The notes under the pieces: generated by a model
Told to the model about the DNA's origin: nothing
What the model saw: only the letters and a program-made list of their open reading frames with translations
The model's database searches: none
Part shown: piece by piece, positions 42,968 through 50,867 of the stretch
Layout: each line of letters opens with the position of its first letter
Position numbering within the stretch: the first letter of the stretch is position 1
Source of the DNA: Leifsonia sp. ku-ls
GTDB lineage: Bacteria > Actinomycetota > Actinomycetes > Actinomycetales > Microbacteriaceae
Assembly (NCBI GenBank): GCA_003367665.1
Contig: QKXI01000002.1
Span: forward strand, 124,001-188,000
DNA length: 64,000 nucleotides
Reading direction: 5' to 3'
Position numbers and translations under genes: made by a program

Positions 42968-44587
42968 TCAGTCCGCCTCCGGGGTGCTCCCGCCGAGGGA
43001 CCGTCGACCGATCGGCCCGGTGGAGGGGCTGTGCGACGACGTGACATACGCAGGATGGTCCTGCGCCAGCGCGGGCTCCGTCTCCCGCCGCAGCCGCCGG
43101 CGCAGCGCCAGCAGGAGGCCGGCGACCAGGACCGCCGCGAACGCGACGATGAGCACGACGGGCGGAACCTTCGGCTGCCACTGCGGCGCCGTCAGGAGAG
43201 CGAACCAGTTCTTCTCGATCGAGATCCCGATCGAGAAGCGCCGGAGCGCCCAGGCGAAGCTCACAAGCTGGGCCACCGCGAGAGCGACCGCCGACGCGAT
43301 CGCCAACGGACGGATGGTGCGGGCGGTGCGCGCTCCCGGGAACCTCCGGTCGAGCGCGACCGCCGCCGCGAGCACGGTGATGCTGAAGAGCGCGAGGGTG
43401 TAGCGACCCTGCCAGACGAACCCCCAGTCCTTCACCAGGAGCGCCTGTGAGACCGCCGGGACCAGTGCCAGCCCTCCGAGGAGTCCGGCAACGGCCCAGC
43501 GGGATCGCGGCGACCCGTAGGCGAGGGCGGCCAGAGCCAGCATTCCCGCGATGGCGGACCACAGCACGACCACCCAGCCCAGTGTGGGCGTGTCGAGCCA
43601 GCCGAACTTGCCCACCCAGCCGCTGGCGTAGTCGAAGGTGTTGTCCAGCATCCACGAGAAGGTGTCGAGCGGTGTGTTCGACGTCTGGGGGGGAGCCGTG
43701 GAGCTGATGCCCTTGGGCAGGACGAAGTAGGCGGCGCTGACCACGGCGATCAGGGCCGTGCCGCCCACGGCGACGCGCCCGGCGACCGACCGGAGGAGTT
43801 CGCGGCCGACCTCGCGGTCGACGAGGAAGAACAGCAGCAGGATGATCGCGGCGAGCCAGCCGAGAGCGATCGAACGCGTGTTGCAGAGGAAGAACACGGC
43901 GACGAGGAAGGCGGCGACCCACCACCATCGTCGGGAGCCCTCCGCCCGGCGGGTGACCAGGAGCGCGCCCCAGGAGGTGGCCGCGATGGCGGCGGCGATC
44001 TCCACACCACTGGGGTTGACCATGCCGCCGAGATAGAGGGCGACCGGAGTGGTTGCGGCAGCAAGCCCGATGGACGCGAAGCGTCCGCGTGTCTGCTGCA
44101 GGGCGGCGAAAGCGGACGCAATGAGGCCAGATGTCAGGAGGGCGAGGACCAGCCGCATCGCATAGAACGCCGGCGCGCCGCTGAGGAAGAGCGTCGGGAG
44201 CCCTGCGATGAAGAAGGCCACGGGGGAGTTGAGGGTCGATGTCGTGACCCAGTCGACAGGAGTCTGGTCGTGCCCTGGCCAGCGCGCACAGTCGGCAGGG
44301 ACCGCCGGGTCCGGGGTGAAGCAGTTGGGCAGGGTGCGGGAGTCCGCCACCCAGCGGGGAACGACCACCTCGGTCGCCCCCGGGTACTGGGACGACGGCG
44401 GCCCGACGACCTGTCCTCGCACCACCGCGGCGGCCTGGATGACGTGCGAGGGCTCGTCGGGCGAGGCCATCAGGGGCGTCGCGATCGCCCACAGTGCCGA
44501 CAGGGCGAAGACGATCGCCCAGCACGCGAAGAACGCGCGGACGAAGGGGCGGCGCGCGCGTCGACCGCCCTGTGGTGCAGCTCTCAT
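42968..44587 (-). CDS. DUF2142 polytopic membrane protein
   Basis: This 539-residue protein with about 11-12 membrane helices begins AFFACWAIVFALSALWAIAT and then has the DUF2142 loop ATPLMASPDEPSHVIQAAAV with the conserved Asp-Glu-Pro. The family has the GT-C glycosyltransferase-like arrangement and is thought to act in wall or surface polysaccharide assembly, but is not characterised. ATG 44587 follows GGGGGAC. It is divergent from the aldo/keto reductase gene. Confidence 0.85.
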   Translation of the reverse strand: MRAAPQGGRRARRPFVRAFFACWAIVFALSALWAIATPLMASPDEPSHVIQAAAVVRGQVVGPPSSQYPGATEVVVPRWVADSRTLPNCFTPDPAVPADCARWPGHDQTPVDWVTTSTLNSPVAFFIAGLPTLFLSGAPAFYAMRLVLALLTSGLIASAFAALQQTRGRFASIGLAAATTPVALYLGGMVNPSGVEIAAAIAATSWGALLVTRRAEGSRRWWWVAAFLVAVFFLCNTRSIALGWLAAIILLLFFLVDREVGRELLRSVAGRVAVGGTALIAVVSAAYFVLPKGISSTAPPQTSNTPLDTFSWMLDNTFDYASGWVGKFGWLDTPTLGWVVVLWSAIAGMLALAALAYGSPRSRWAVAGLLGGLALVPAVSQALLVKDWGFVWQGRYTLALFSITVLAAAVALDRRFPGARTARTIRPLAIASAVALAVAQLVSFAWALRRFSIGISIEKNWFALLTAPQWQPKVPPVVLIVAFAAVLVAGLLLALRRRLRRETEPALAQDHPAYVTSSHSPSTGPIGRRSLGGSTPEAD

Positions 44588-44710
44588 GTCCCCCGAAGTT
44601 CCTGTGACTCTCGCGCCGACATTCCCCGCGCGAGCAGGAGCGAGCATACACGAGAGCCTGCACGGGACCAGGCCGCCGCCCAGCGGAACGACCCGGCATA
44701 GGCTGGCTGC

Positions 44711-45691
44711 ATGGAACAGCGCATCCTCGGAGGGACCGGCCGCGAGGTCTCGGTCGTCGGACTCGGCACGTGGCAGCTCGGAGCGGACTGGGGCGACGTC
44801 TCCGAGGACGAGGCGCTCGCCGTGCTGGAGGCCGCGGCGGAGTCCGGCGTCACCTTCTTCGACACCGCCGACGTCTACGGCGACGGCCGGAGCGAGCAGC
44901 TCATCGGCCGGTTCATCACCGAGCATCCGGAACTCCCGCTGACCGTCGCCACCAAGATGGGCCGGCGCGAGGCGCAGGACCCGGCGAACTTCACGCTGGC
45001 GAAGTTCCGCGAGTGGACCGACCGCTCGCGCCGCAACCTCGGCGTCGATCGGCTGGACCTCGTGCAGCTGCACTGCCCTCCCACGCCCGTCTTCTCCACC
45101 GAGGCCGTCTACGACGCGCTCGACACCCTGGTCGAGGAGGGCGCGATCGAGAACTACGGCGTCAGCGTCGAGACGGTGGACGAGGCGCTCGCCGCGATCG
45201 CGCGGCCGGGCACCGCGACGGTGCAGATCATCCTCAACGCGTTCCGCCTCAAGCCGCTCGACCGCGTGCTGCCCGCCGCGCGCGAGGCCGGGGTCGGCAT
45301 CATCGCGCGCGTGCCGCTCGCGTCGGGTCTGCTGAGCGGTCGCTACACCGCGGACACGACGTTCGCCGCGGACGACCACCGCACGTACAACCGTCACGGC
45401 GAGGCCTTCGACGTCGGCGAGACGTTCTCCGGCGTCGACTTCGAGGAGGGCGTCGCCGCCGCTCACGAGTTCGCGGAGCTCGTGCCGGACGGCGTGACGC
45501 CCGCGCAGGCCGCGATCGCGTGGATCATCGCGCAGGAGGGCGTGACGACGGTCATCCCGGGCGCGCGCTCCCCGGAGCAGGCGCGAGCGAACGCCGCCGC
45601 CGGCGCCGTCCGCCTCCCCGTCGGCTTCGACGAGGGCGTGCACCGGATCTACGACGCGCACTTCCGCGCCGCCGTCCACCCGCGCTGGTAG
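44711..45691 (+). CDS. Aldo/keto reductase
   Basis: This 326-residue (beta/alpha)8 oxidoreductase has VVGLGTWQLGADWG, FFDTADVYGDGRSEQLIG (catalytic Asp and Tyr), VATKMGRR (Lys) and LDLVQLHCPP (His), with NADPH-binding GARSPEQARANAAA near the end. The physiological substrate is unknown. TAGGCT ends six bases before ATG 44711. The stop codon touches the first 63-base repeat. Confidence 0.9.
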   Translation: MEQRILGGTGREVSVVGLGTWQLGADWGDVSEDEALAVLEAAAESGVTFFDTADVYGDGRSEQLIGRFITEHPELPLTVATKMGRREAQDPANFTLAKFREWTDRSRRNLGVDRLDLVQLHCPPTPVFSTEAVYDALDTLVEEGAIENYGVSVETVDEALAAIARPGTATVQIILNAFRLKPLDRVLPAAREAGVGIIARVPLASGLLSGRYTADTTFAADDHRTYNRHGEAFDVGETFSGVDFEEGVAAAHEFAELVPDGVTPAQAAIAWIIAQEGVTTVIPGARSPEQARANAAAGAVRLPVGFDEGVHRIYDAHFRAAVHPRW

Positions 45692-45753
45692 CGCCGAGTG
45701 GTGACATCTCGTCACCACCCGACCGAAAATGCCGCGATTGCTCACCATTCGAG
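45691..45753. repeat. 63-base intergenic repeat, copy 1
   Basis: It begins GCGCCGAGTGGTGACAT and holds a hairpin GTGGTGAC/GTCACCAC plus a further CTCACCA near its end. About 50 of 63 bases match the reverse complement of 46682-46744. It starts at the aldo/keto reductase stop and covers the stop of the DUF559 pseudogene, so it may also work as a terminator for both. Confidence 0.8.
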
Positions 45754-46626
45754 GCCCAATGCTCGGCGGAGACGGCTCAGGAGGGGGTCCGGGGATGTGA
45801 GGTCGGCGGCGGTGACGCGGAGGACGCGCCAGCCGAGGTTCTCCAAGCGGCCCTGACGGTGGATGTCTTTGCGCCACTGCGCCTTGTTGATGCGGTGGTG
45901 GTCGCCCTCGTATTCGACGGCGACGCGGTGATCGGGATAGGCCAGGTCCACACGGGCGACGAAGCGGGCCTCATGGTCGAAGACGCTGTAGTTCAGCGTT
46001 GACGGCGGGAGCCCCGCGTCGTGGAGCACGACTCGGAGCATGCTCTCGCTCGGCGATTCGGACCCCGCGCGCACGAGCGGCAGCGCCTGCCGTGCGGTCG
46101 ACAGCCCTCGGCGGCCGGCCGACATCGCAAGTGCCTCGCCCAGCGATCCGATGCTCGTCAGACGCTGCGTCACCAGGAAGTCGCCGGCGGCGACGAGCTC
46201 GGGACGGGTGAGCGTCGCCGCAGCGTCCACCCAGCACTGTGCAGGCTCGATCAGCGGGAGACCGCGGTATGGGCTGACACGCACCTGCTGGGCCACATGT
46301 CCGACCACGCCGGCGATTTGCGGCGCGCGGGCGGGAGCGGAGACCGTGACGTGAATGCGCGGATCGTCTCGGACCCGCAGCGGGAGCGGTGCACCGTACA
46401 GCTCGAGGGCGGTCACGTGACTGAACGCTATGTCGGCGCGGTGAAGCCGCAGGGCGTGGCAGCGCGGGCGGAGTCCGGCACTGGCGCGCACGCGGAAACC
46501 GCGGACCGGCCGGGCGAGGTCGGCGCCGCGAAGGCGGCTCTAGGTGACCCCCAGCGCCTGGGCGTCGGCGATCGAGAACGCCGTCCGGCTCAGGCGGCCG
46601 GGCAGGGGAGTTGAGGTGCGAGCCAT
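45742..46626 (-). pseudogene. AbiEi-like/DUF559 protein gene interrupted by an amber codon
   Basis: The frame from ATG 46626 starts MARTSTPLPGRLSRTAFSIA, the AbiEi-type N-terminal domain of a large actinobacterial family, but TAG at 46542-46540 stops it after residue 28. The same frame then continues SRLRGADLARPVRGFRVRAS and ends with a C-terminal DUF559 endonuclease-like domain (VDLAYPDHRVAVEYEGDHHR, RLENLGWRVLRVTAADL). Only one base change explains the break. A GTG at 46491 could restart a shortened protein. The gene is enclosed by two inverted 63-base repeats. Confidence 0.78.
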
Positions 46627-46681
46627 GCCCACACCCTGCCCGCATCCGCCCAACCTCGCCGAAATCTCTCCACAGCCCACC

Positions 46682-46744
46682 ACCGAGTGGTGAGTTATCG
46701 CGGTTATTCCGGCCGAGTGGTGACGTTATGTCACCACTCGGCGC
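46682..46744. repeat. 63-base intergenic repeat, copy 2 (inverted relative to copy 1)
   Basis: It contains CCGAGTGGTGAC and GTCACCACTCGG as a perfect 12-bp stem around GTTAT, plus a third CCGAGTGGTGAG arm at the outer end, so alternative hairpins are possible. It lies between the MFS gene stop and the start of the DUF559 pseudogene. Confidence 0.8.
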
Positions 46745-46794
46745 TCGGCCCGGGGGACGGAGGGCGGAACGGGCGGGCAGGGGCCGGGGCGCGG

Positions 46795-48006
46795 TCAGGA
46801 GGGCTGGACGGGGACGGGCTCGGTGTCGGGGATGGGGGAGGCGTCGCGGCCGCGGAGGTCGGGGTGGATGCGGTGCGCGAGGGCGGGGACGACGAAGCCG
46901 ACGAGGGCGAAGGCGGCGGCGACCACGAACGCGCCGACCGCGCCGACGCCGTCGATGAGGAAGCCCGCGACGGCGGAGCCGAGGGCGGCGCCGATGAGCT
47001 GGCCGGTGCCGACCCAGCCGTAGGCCTCCGCCGTGTCCGAGAACTTGACGCTCGCGGACACGATCGCGAACAGCACCGCGAGCGCGGGGGCGATGCCGAG
47101 CCCGGCGATGAGCAGCGTGACCGAGAGGCCCCACCACGACCACAGCATGAACGTCGACAGCACGACGCCGACGAACACGATCAGCATGCGGCGCGCGGTC
47201 GCCCACGGTCCGATCGGGATATGGCCGAAGGCCAGGCCGCCGACGAGCGACCCCAGCGACCATATGGCCAGCACGATGCCGGCGAGCGGGGACCCCTCGC
47301 CGAAGGTGGCGACGACGCCCGCCTCGACCGCGGAGCAGGAGCCGATCAGCAGGAAGCCGACGACCGTCGCCAGCAGCACGGGCGGCCGGGCGAGCACGGT
47401 TCCGAAGCGTCGCTTGCTGCGCGGGATGCGCACGCGGCCGACCTCGGGCGACGAGATGAACCAGAAGCCTCCCGCCAGCATGATGGCCACCGACATGAGG
47501 ATGCCCTCGACCGTGCCGATCTGGGTGGAGACGAACGTGATCGCGACCGGGCCGGCGATCCAGATGATCTCCTGCGCCGACGCGTCGAGCGAGAACAGCG
47601 GCGTCAGCTGGCGCGAGTTGACCATCTTGGGGTAGATGGTGCGCACGGCGGGCTGGATGGGCGGCATGCTCAGGCCGGCGAAGAAGGCGATCGCCATCGT
47701 GACGGGCACCGGCATGACGAACAGGCCGATCGCCGCGACGGCCGCGGAGCAGAGCGCGAGGGTCGTCCACAGCACCGTGCGCATGCCGAGCACGCCCATC
47801 AGCCGGCTCGTCATCGGGCCGGCGATCGCCTGGCCGATGCTCATCGCGCCGAGCACGAGGCCGGCCGCGCCGTAGGAGTGGTGGACGCGCTCGATGTGGA
47901 GCAGGAAGGCCAGCGAGAGCATGCCGAACGGGAATCGCGCGGTGAGCTGAGCGGCGATGATGCGGGCGACGCCCGGCGTCTTCAGAAGGCTCGAATACGT
48001 GCTCAC
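46795..48006 (-). CDS. MFS transporter (12-TMS)
   Basis: This roughly 403-residue transporter from GTG 48006 (MSTYSSLLKTPGVARIIAAQ) has 12 predicted helices. The motif region LGAMSIGQAIAGPMTSRLMG and the pattern FPFGMLSLAFLLHIERVHHS match the actinobacterial YajR/SetA-like MFS group of unknown substrate. TAGTGT lies eight bases before the start. It is divergent from the ribonucleotide reductase operon. Confidence 0.82.
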   Translation of the reverse strand: MSTYSSLLKTPGVARIIAAQLTARFPFGMLSLAFLLHIERVHHSYGAAGLVLGAMSIGQAIAGPMTSRLMGVLGMRTVLWTTLALCSAAVAAIGLFVMPVPVTMAIAFFAGLSMPPIQPAVRTIYPKMVNSRQLTPLFSLDASAQEIIWIAGPVAITFVSTQIGTVEGILMSVAIMLAGGFWFISSPEVGRVRIPRSKRRFGTVLARPPVLLATVVGFLLIGSCSAVEAGVVATFGEGSPLAGIVLAIWSLGSLVGGLAFGHIPIGPWATARRMLIVFVGVVLSTFMLWSWWGLSVTLLIAGLGIAPALAVLFAIVSASVKFSDTAEAYGWVGTGQLIGAALGSAVAGFLIDGVGAVGAFVVAAAFALVGFVVPALAHRIHPDLRGRDASPIPDTEPVPVQPS

Positions 48007-48087
48007 AACAGTCAACACTAGTGGTCCGCGGTGGCGCGTCCAGGGGTCTCCACAGGGCGGCGTACCCCGTTCACGGGGTGTGGAAAC

Positions 48088-48171
48088 TGTGCATAACTTC
48101 TCCCCATCTGTGGATGACACGCCCACTAGATGTGGGGGAGTGGAAATGTCGGACCCCCGCTATATAGTGGT
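48088..48171 (+). promoter_or_regulatory. Candidate NrdR boxes and DnaA-like boxes upstream of nrdA
   Basis: Two palindromic sites lie upstream of nrdA: CCACTAGATGTGG at 48123-48135 and CCGCTATATAGTGG at 48157-48170, centres about 34 bases apart. They resemble the tandem NrdR box (ACACTATATATAGTGT type). Just upstream are DnaA-box-like TGTGCATAA (48088-48096) and TGTGGATGA (48109-48117). NrdR-ATP/dATP represses nrd operons, and DnaA boxes control nrd in some bacteria. No nrdR gene is in this window. Confidence 0.55.
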
Positions 48172-48267
48172 CGAGCACGAAGAGCCGGACGAGCGTCGCA
48201 GACGCCCGACGTCGCGGTTCCGTGGGGTTTTCCGCCGTCTGATCGGCACATCGAAGAGGGAGAGACA

Positions 48268-50760
48268 GTGGGTATCACAGTCGTCAAGCGCAACGGCGAG
48301 CGCGAGCCGTACGACGCCAACAAGATCAACCTGGCCATCGAGAACGCGGCCCAGGGTCTTGACGAGAACATCACCTGGGTGACGCAGATCGCCAGCGAGC
48401 TCGAACTCACGCTGTTCGACGGCATCACGACGCAGCAGCTCGACGAGGCGGTCATCCAGGTCGCGCTCCAGAACGTGAAGGACGACCCGGCGTTCGACAC
48501 CGTCGCCGCACGCCTCCTCCTCAAGACGATCTACAAGCGCGTCCTCGGCGACTACGAGAGCCACGACGAGCTCGTGCGGCTCCACGCCGAGCGCTTCCGC
48601 GCCTACATCGAGCGCGGCGTCGCCGAGACCCTGCTCGACGGCCGCTTCACCACCGCCTTCGACCTCGACCGCCTCGCGGGCTACCTCGACCCCTCGCGCG
48701 ACGAGCTGCTGAAATACATCGGCGTCGTCACCCTCAACAACCGCTACGGCATCAAGGCGCGCAACGGCGACTCGCTCGAGGTGCCGCAGTTCTTCTGGAT
48801 GCGCATCGCGATGGGCCTCTCCCTCAACGAGGCCGACCCCACCAGTCACGCGATCGCCTTCTACGACAAGATGTCCAAGCTCGAGTACCTCGCGGCCGGC
48901 TCCACGCTGGTCAACGCGGGCACCGCCTACCCGCAGCTCTCCAACTGCTTCGTGATGGAGATGCAGGACGACATCGAGCACATCGCCAAGAGCGTGCGCG
49001 ACGTCATGTGGCTCACCAAGGGCACCGGCGGCATCGGCCTCTCGGTCACCAAGCTCCGTGCGCAGGGCTCGCCCATCCGCTCGAACAACACCACCTCCAC
49101 CGGCCCGATCCCGTTCATGCACACGATCGACTCGGTGCTGCGCGCGGTCAGCCGCGGCGGCAAGAAGTTCGGCGCCCTCTGCTTCTACATGGAGAACTGG
49201 CACATGGACTTCCCGGAGTTCCTCGACCTCCGCCAGAACTCCGGTGACCCCTACCGCCGCACCCGCACCGCCAACACCGCGGTGTGGATCAGCGACGAGT
49301 TCATGAAGCGCGTCCAGAACGACGAGGACTGGTACCTCTTCGACCCGCTGGAGGTCGCCGACCTCAACGAGCTGTACGGCAAGGCGTTCTCCGAGCGCTA
49401 CGCGCACTACATCGCCGAGGCCGAGGCCGGCAACCTGCGGATGTTCAAGAAGATCAGCGCCCGCGCGCAGTTCAAGGACATCCTGATGAGCCTGCAGACC
49501 ACCAGCCACCCGTGGCTGACCTGGAAGGACACGATCAACAACCGAGCCCTCAACAACAACACGGGCACGATCCACCTCTCCAACCTCTGCACCGAGATCA
49601 CGCTGCCGCAGGACCGCGACAACGTCTCGGTCTGCAACCTGGCGTCCATCAACCTGAGCCGCCACCTGGTCGACGGGAAGATGGACTGGGCCCGCATCGA
49701 GGAGAGCGCCCGTCAGGCGGTCCGCCAGCTCGACAACCTGATCGACATCACGGTCTCGAGCGTTCCGGAGGCCGACTTCTCCAACCAGCAGAACCGCGCC
49801 ATCGGCCTGGGCGTCATGGGCTTCACCGACGTCGTCGAGAAGCTCGGCCTCAGCTACGAGAGCGAGGAGGCGTACGCCCTGATCGACGAGATCATGGAGC
49901 ACGTCTCGTACGCCGCCATCGACGAGAGCGCCGACCTGGCGCAGGAGCGCGGCGCGTACCCGAACTTCGAGGGCTCGCGCTGGTCGAAGGGTCTCGTGCC
50001 CTACGACTCGATCGCGCTCACCGAGGCCGACCGCGGCACGCCCATCACGGTGGACCGCACCATCCGCCTCGACTGGGACCGCCTGCGCGAGAAGGTCAAG
50101 GGCGGCATGCGCAACGCGACGCTCATGGCCATCGCGCCGACCGCGTCGATCGGTCTCGTCGCCGGCACCACCCCGGGCTTCGACCCGCAGTTCTCGCAGA
50201 TCTTCAGCCGGTCGACCTCGTCGGGCAAGTTCCTCGAGGTCAACCGCAACCTGGTCGAGACCCTGCAGGAGCGCGGGATCTGGCAGGACGTCCGCGAGTC
50301 GATCCTGCGGTCGCAGGGCGACATCCAGAACATCGCGGAGATCCCGGACGAGGTGAAGGCCACGTTCAAGACGAGCTTCCAGCTCTCGCCGTACGCCTTC
50401 ATCGAGGTCGCGGCCCGTGCGCAGAAGTGGATCGACCAGGCGATCAGCCGCAACATGTACCTCGAGACGCGTGACCTCGGCGACATGATGGACATCTACT
50501 ACGCGGCCTGGGAGAAGGGCGTCAAGACGACGTACTACCTCCACATGAAGCCGCGTCACCAGGCCGAGCAGTCGACCGTCAAGGTCAACAAGGCCGAGGA
50601 GATCTCGGGCGGCCGCAAGGGCTTCGCGTCCGTCGGAGCCGCCGCTCCGGCCTCCGCACCCGCGGTCACCGAGACGGCTCCGGCCGCCGCTCCCGCTCGC
50701 CGTGGCTTCGGCTTCGGCGGCCTCACCTCGAACAACGCCGCGGGTGGTGAGAACAAGTGA
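48268..50760 (+). CDS. nrdA: Class I ribonucleoside-diphosphate reductase, alpha subunit (lacking its C-terminal CxxC)
   Basis: The 830-residue large subunit has an N-terminal ATP-cone at about residues 3-95 (TVVKRNGEREPYDANKINLA), the active-site Cys pair Cys227 (QLSNCFVME) and Cys456 (VCNLASIN), the thiyl-radical Cys441 in SNLCTEI, and the radical-transfer tyrosines 756-757 in TTYYLHMKP. It reduces ribonucleotides with the NrdB radical partner. The usual redox-shuttle Cys pair near the C terminus is missing: the frame ends in a Gly/Ala linker, AAGGENK. A CESCQ tail is encoded in the overlapping next frame. The GTG start at 48268 follows AGAGGGAGAG. Confidence 0.93.
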   Translation: MGITVVKRNGEREPYDANKINLAIENAAQGLDENITWVTQIASELELTLFDGITTQQLDEAVIQVALQNVKDDPAFDTVAARLLLKTIYKRVLGDYESHDELVRLHAERFRAYIERGVAETLLDGRFTTAFDLDRLAGYLDPSRDELLKYIGVVTLNNRYGIKARNGDSLEVPQFFWMRIAMGLSLNEADPTSHAIAFYDKMSKLEYLAAGSTLVNAGTAYPQLSNCFVMEMQDDIEHIAKSVRDVMWLTKGTGGIGLSVTKLRAQGSPIRSNNTTSTGPIPFMHTIDSVLRAVSRGGKKFGALCFYMENWHMDFPEFLDLRQNSGDPYRRTRTANTAVWISDEFMKRVQNDEDWYLFDPLEVADLNELYGKAFSERYAHYIAEAEAGNLRMFKKISARAQFKDILMSLQTTSHPWLTWKDTINNRALNNNTGTIHLSNLCTEITLPQDRDNVSVCNLASINLSRHLVDGKMDWARIEESARQAVRQLDNLIDITVSSVPEADFSNQQNRAIGLGVMGFTDVVEKLGLSYESEEAYALIDEIMEHVSYAAIDESADLAQERGAYPNFEGSRWSKGLVPYDSIALTEADRGTPITVDRTIRLDWDRLREKVKGGMRNATLMAIAPTASIGLVAGTTPGFDPQFSQIFSRSTSSGKFLEVNRNLVETLQERGIWQDVRESILRSQGDIQNIAEIPDEVKATFKTSFQLSPYAFIEVAARAQKWIDQAISRNMYLETRDLGDMMDIYYAAWEKGVKTTYYLHMKPRHQAEQSTVKVNKAEEISGGRKGFASVGAAAPASAPAVTETAPAAAPARRGFGFGGLTSNNAAGGENK

Positions 50761-50834
50761 ACAGCACCAAGATCGAGGAGTACTACGTGCCGGTCGACCC
50801 GATGGACTACCTACAGTGCGAGTCCTGCCAGTAA
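50757..50834 (+). CDS. 25-codon overlapping frame encoding the redox CxxC tail expected on NrdA
   Basis: GTG 50757 overlaps the nrdA stop (GTGA), and the -1 frame reads MNSTKIEEYYVPVDPMDYLQ followed by CESCQ and TAA at 50832-50834. C-terminal CxxCQ is the classic redox-active end of class I NrdA proteins that is re-reduced by thioredoxin. The coding content therefore looks like the missing tail of the preceding gene. It could be joined to NrdA by -1 frameshifting, translated as a separate peptide by coupling, or be the remains of a recent frameshift. Confidence 0.65.
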   Translation: MNSTKIEEYYVPVDPMDYLQCESCQ

Positions 50835-50867
50835 CCCGCGAGAAGTAACAAGAGGAGAGACACGACG

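Noticed and set aside
45691-46744. Insertion sequence or transposon made of the inverted repeats and DUF559 gene
   Set aside because: The enclosed gene is not a transposase and no target-site duplication is evident; only repeats and a pseudogene are claimed.
48088-48171. Replication origin, because of DnaA-like boxes
   Set aside because: Only two imperfect boxes, no dnaA/dnaN neighbours, no AT-rich unwinding region; promoter control is the simpler reading.
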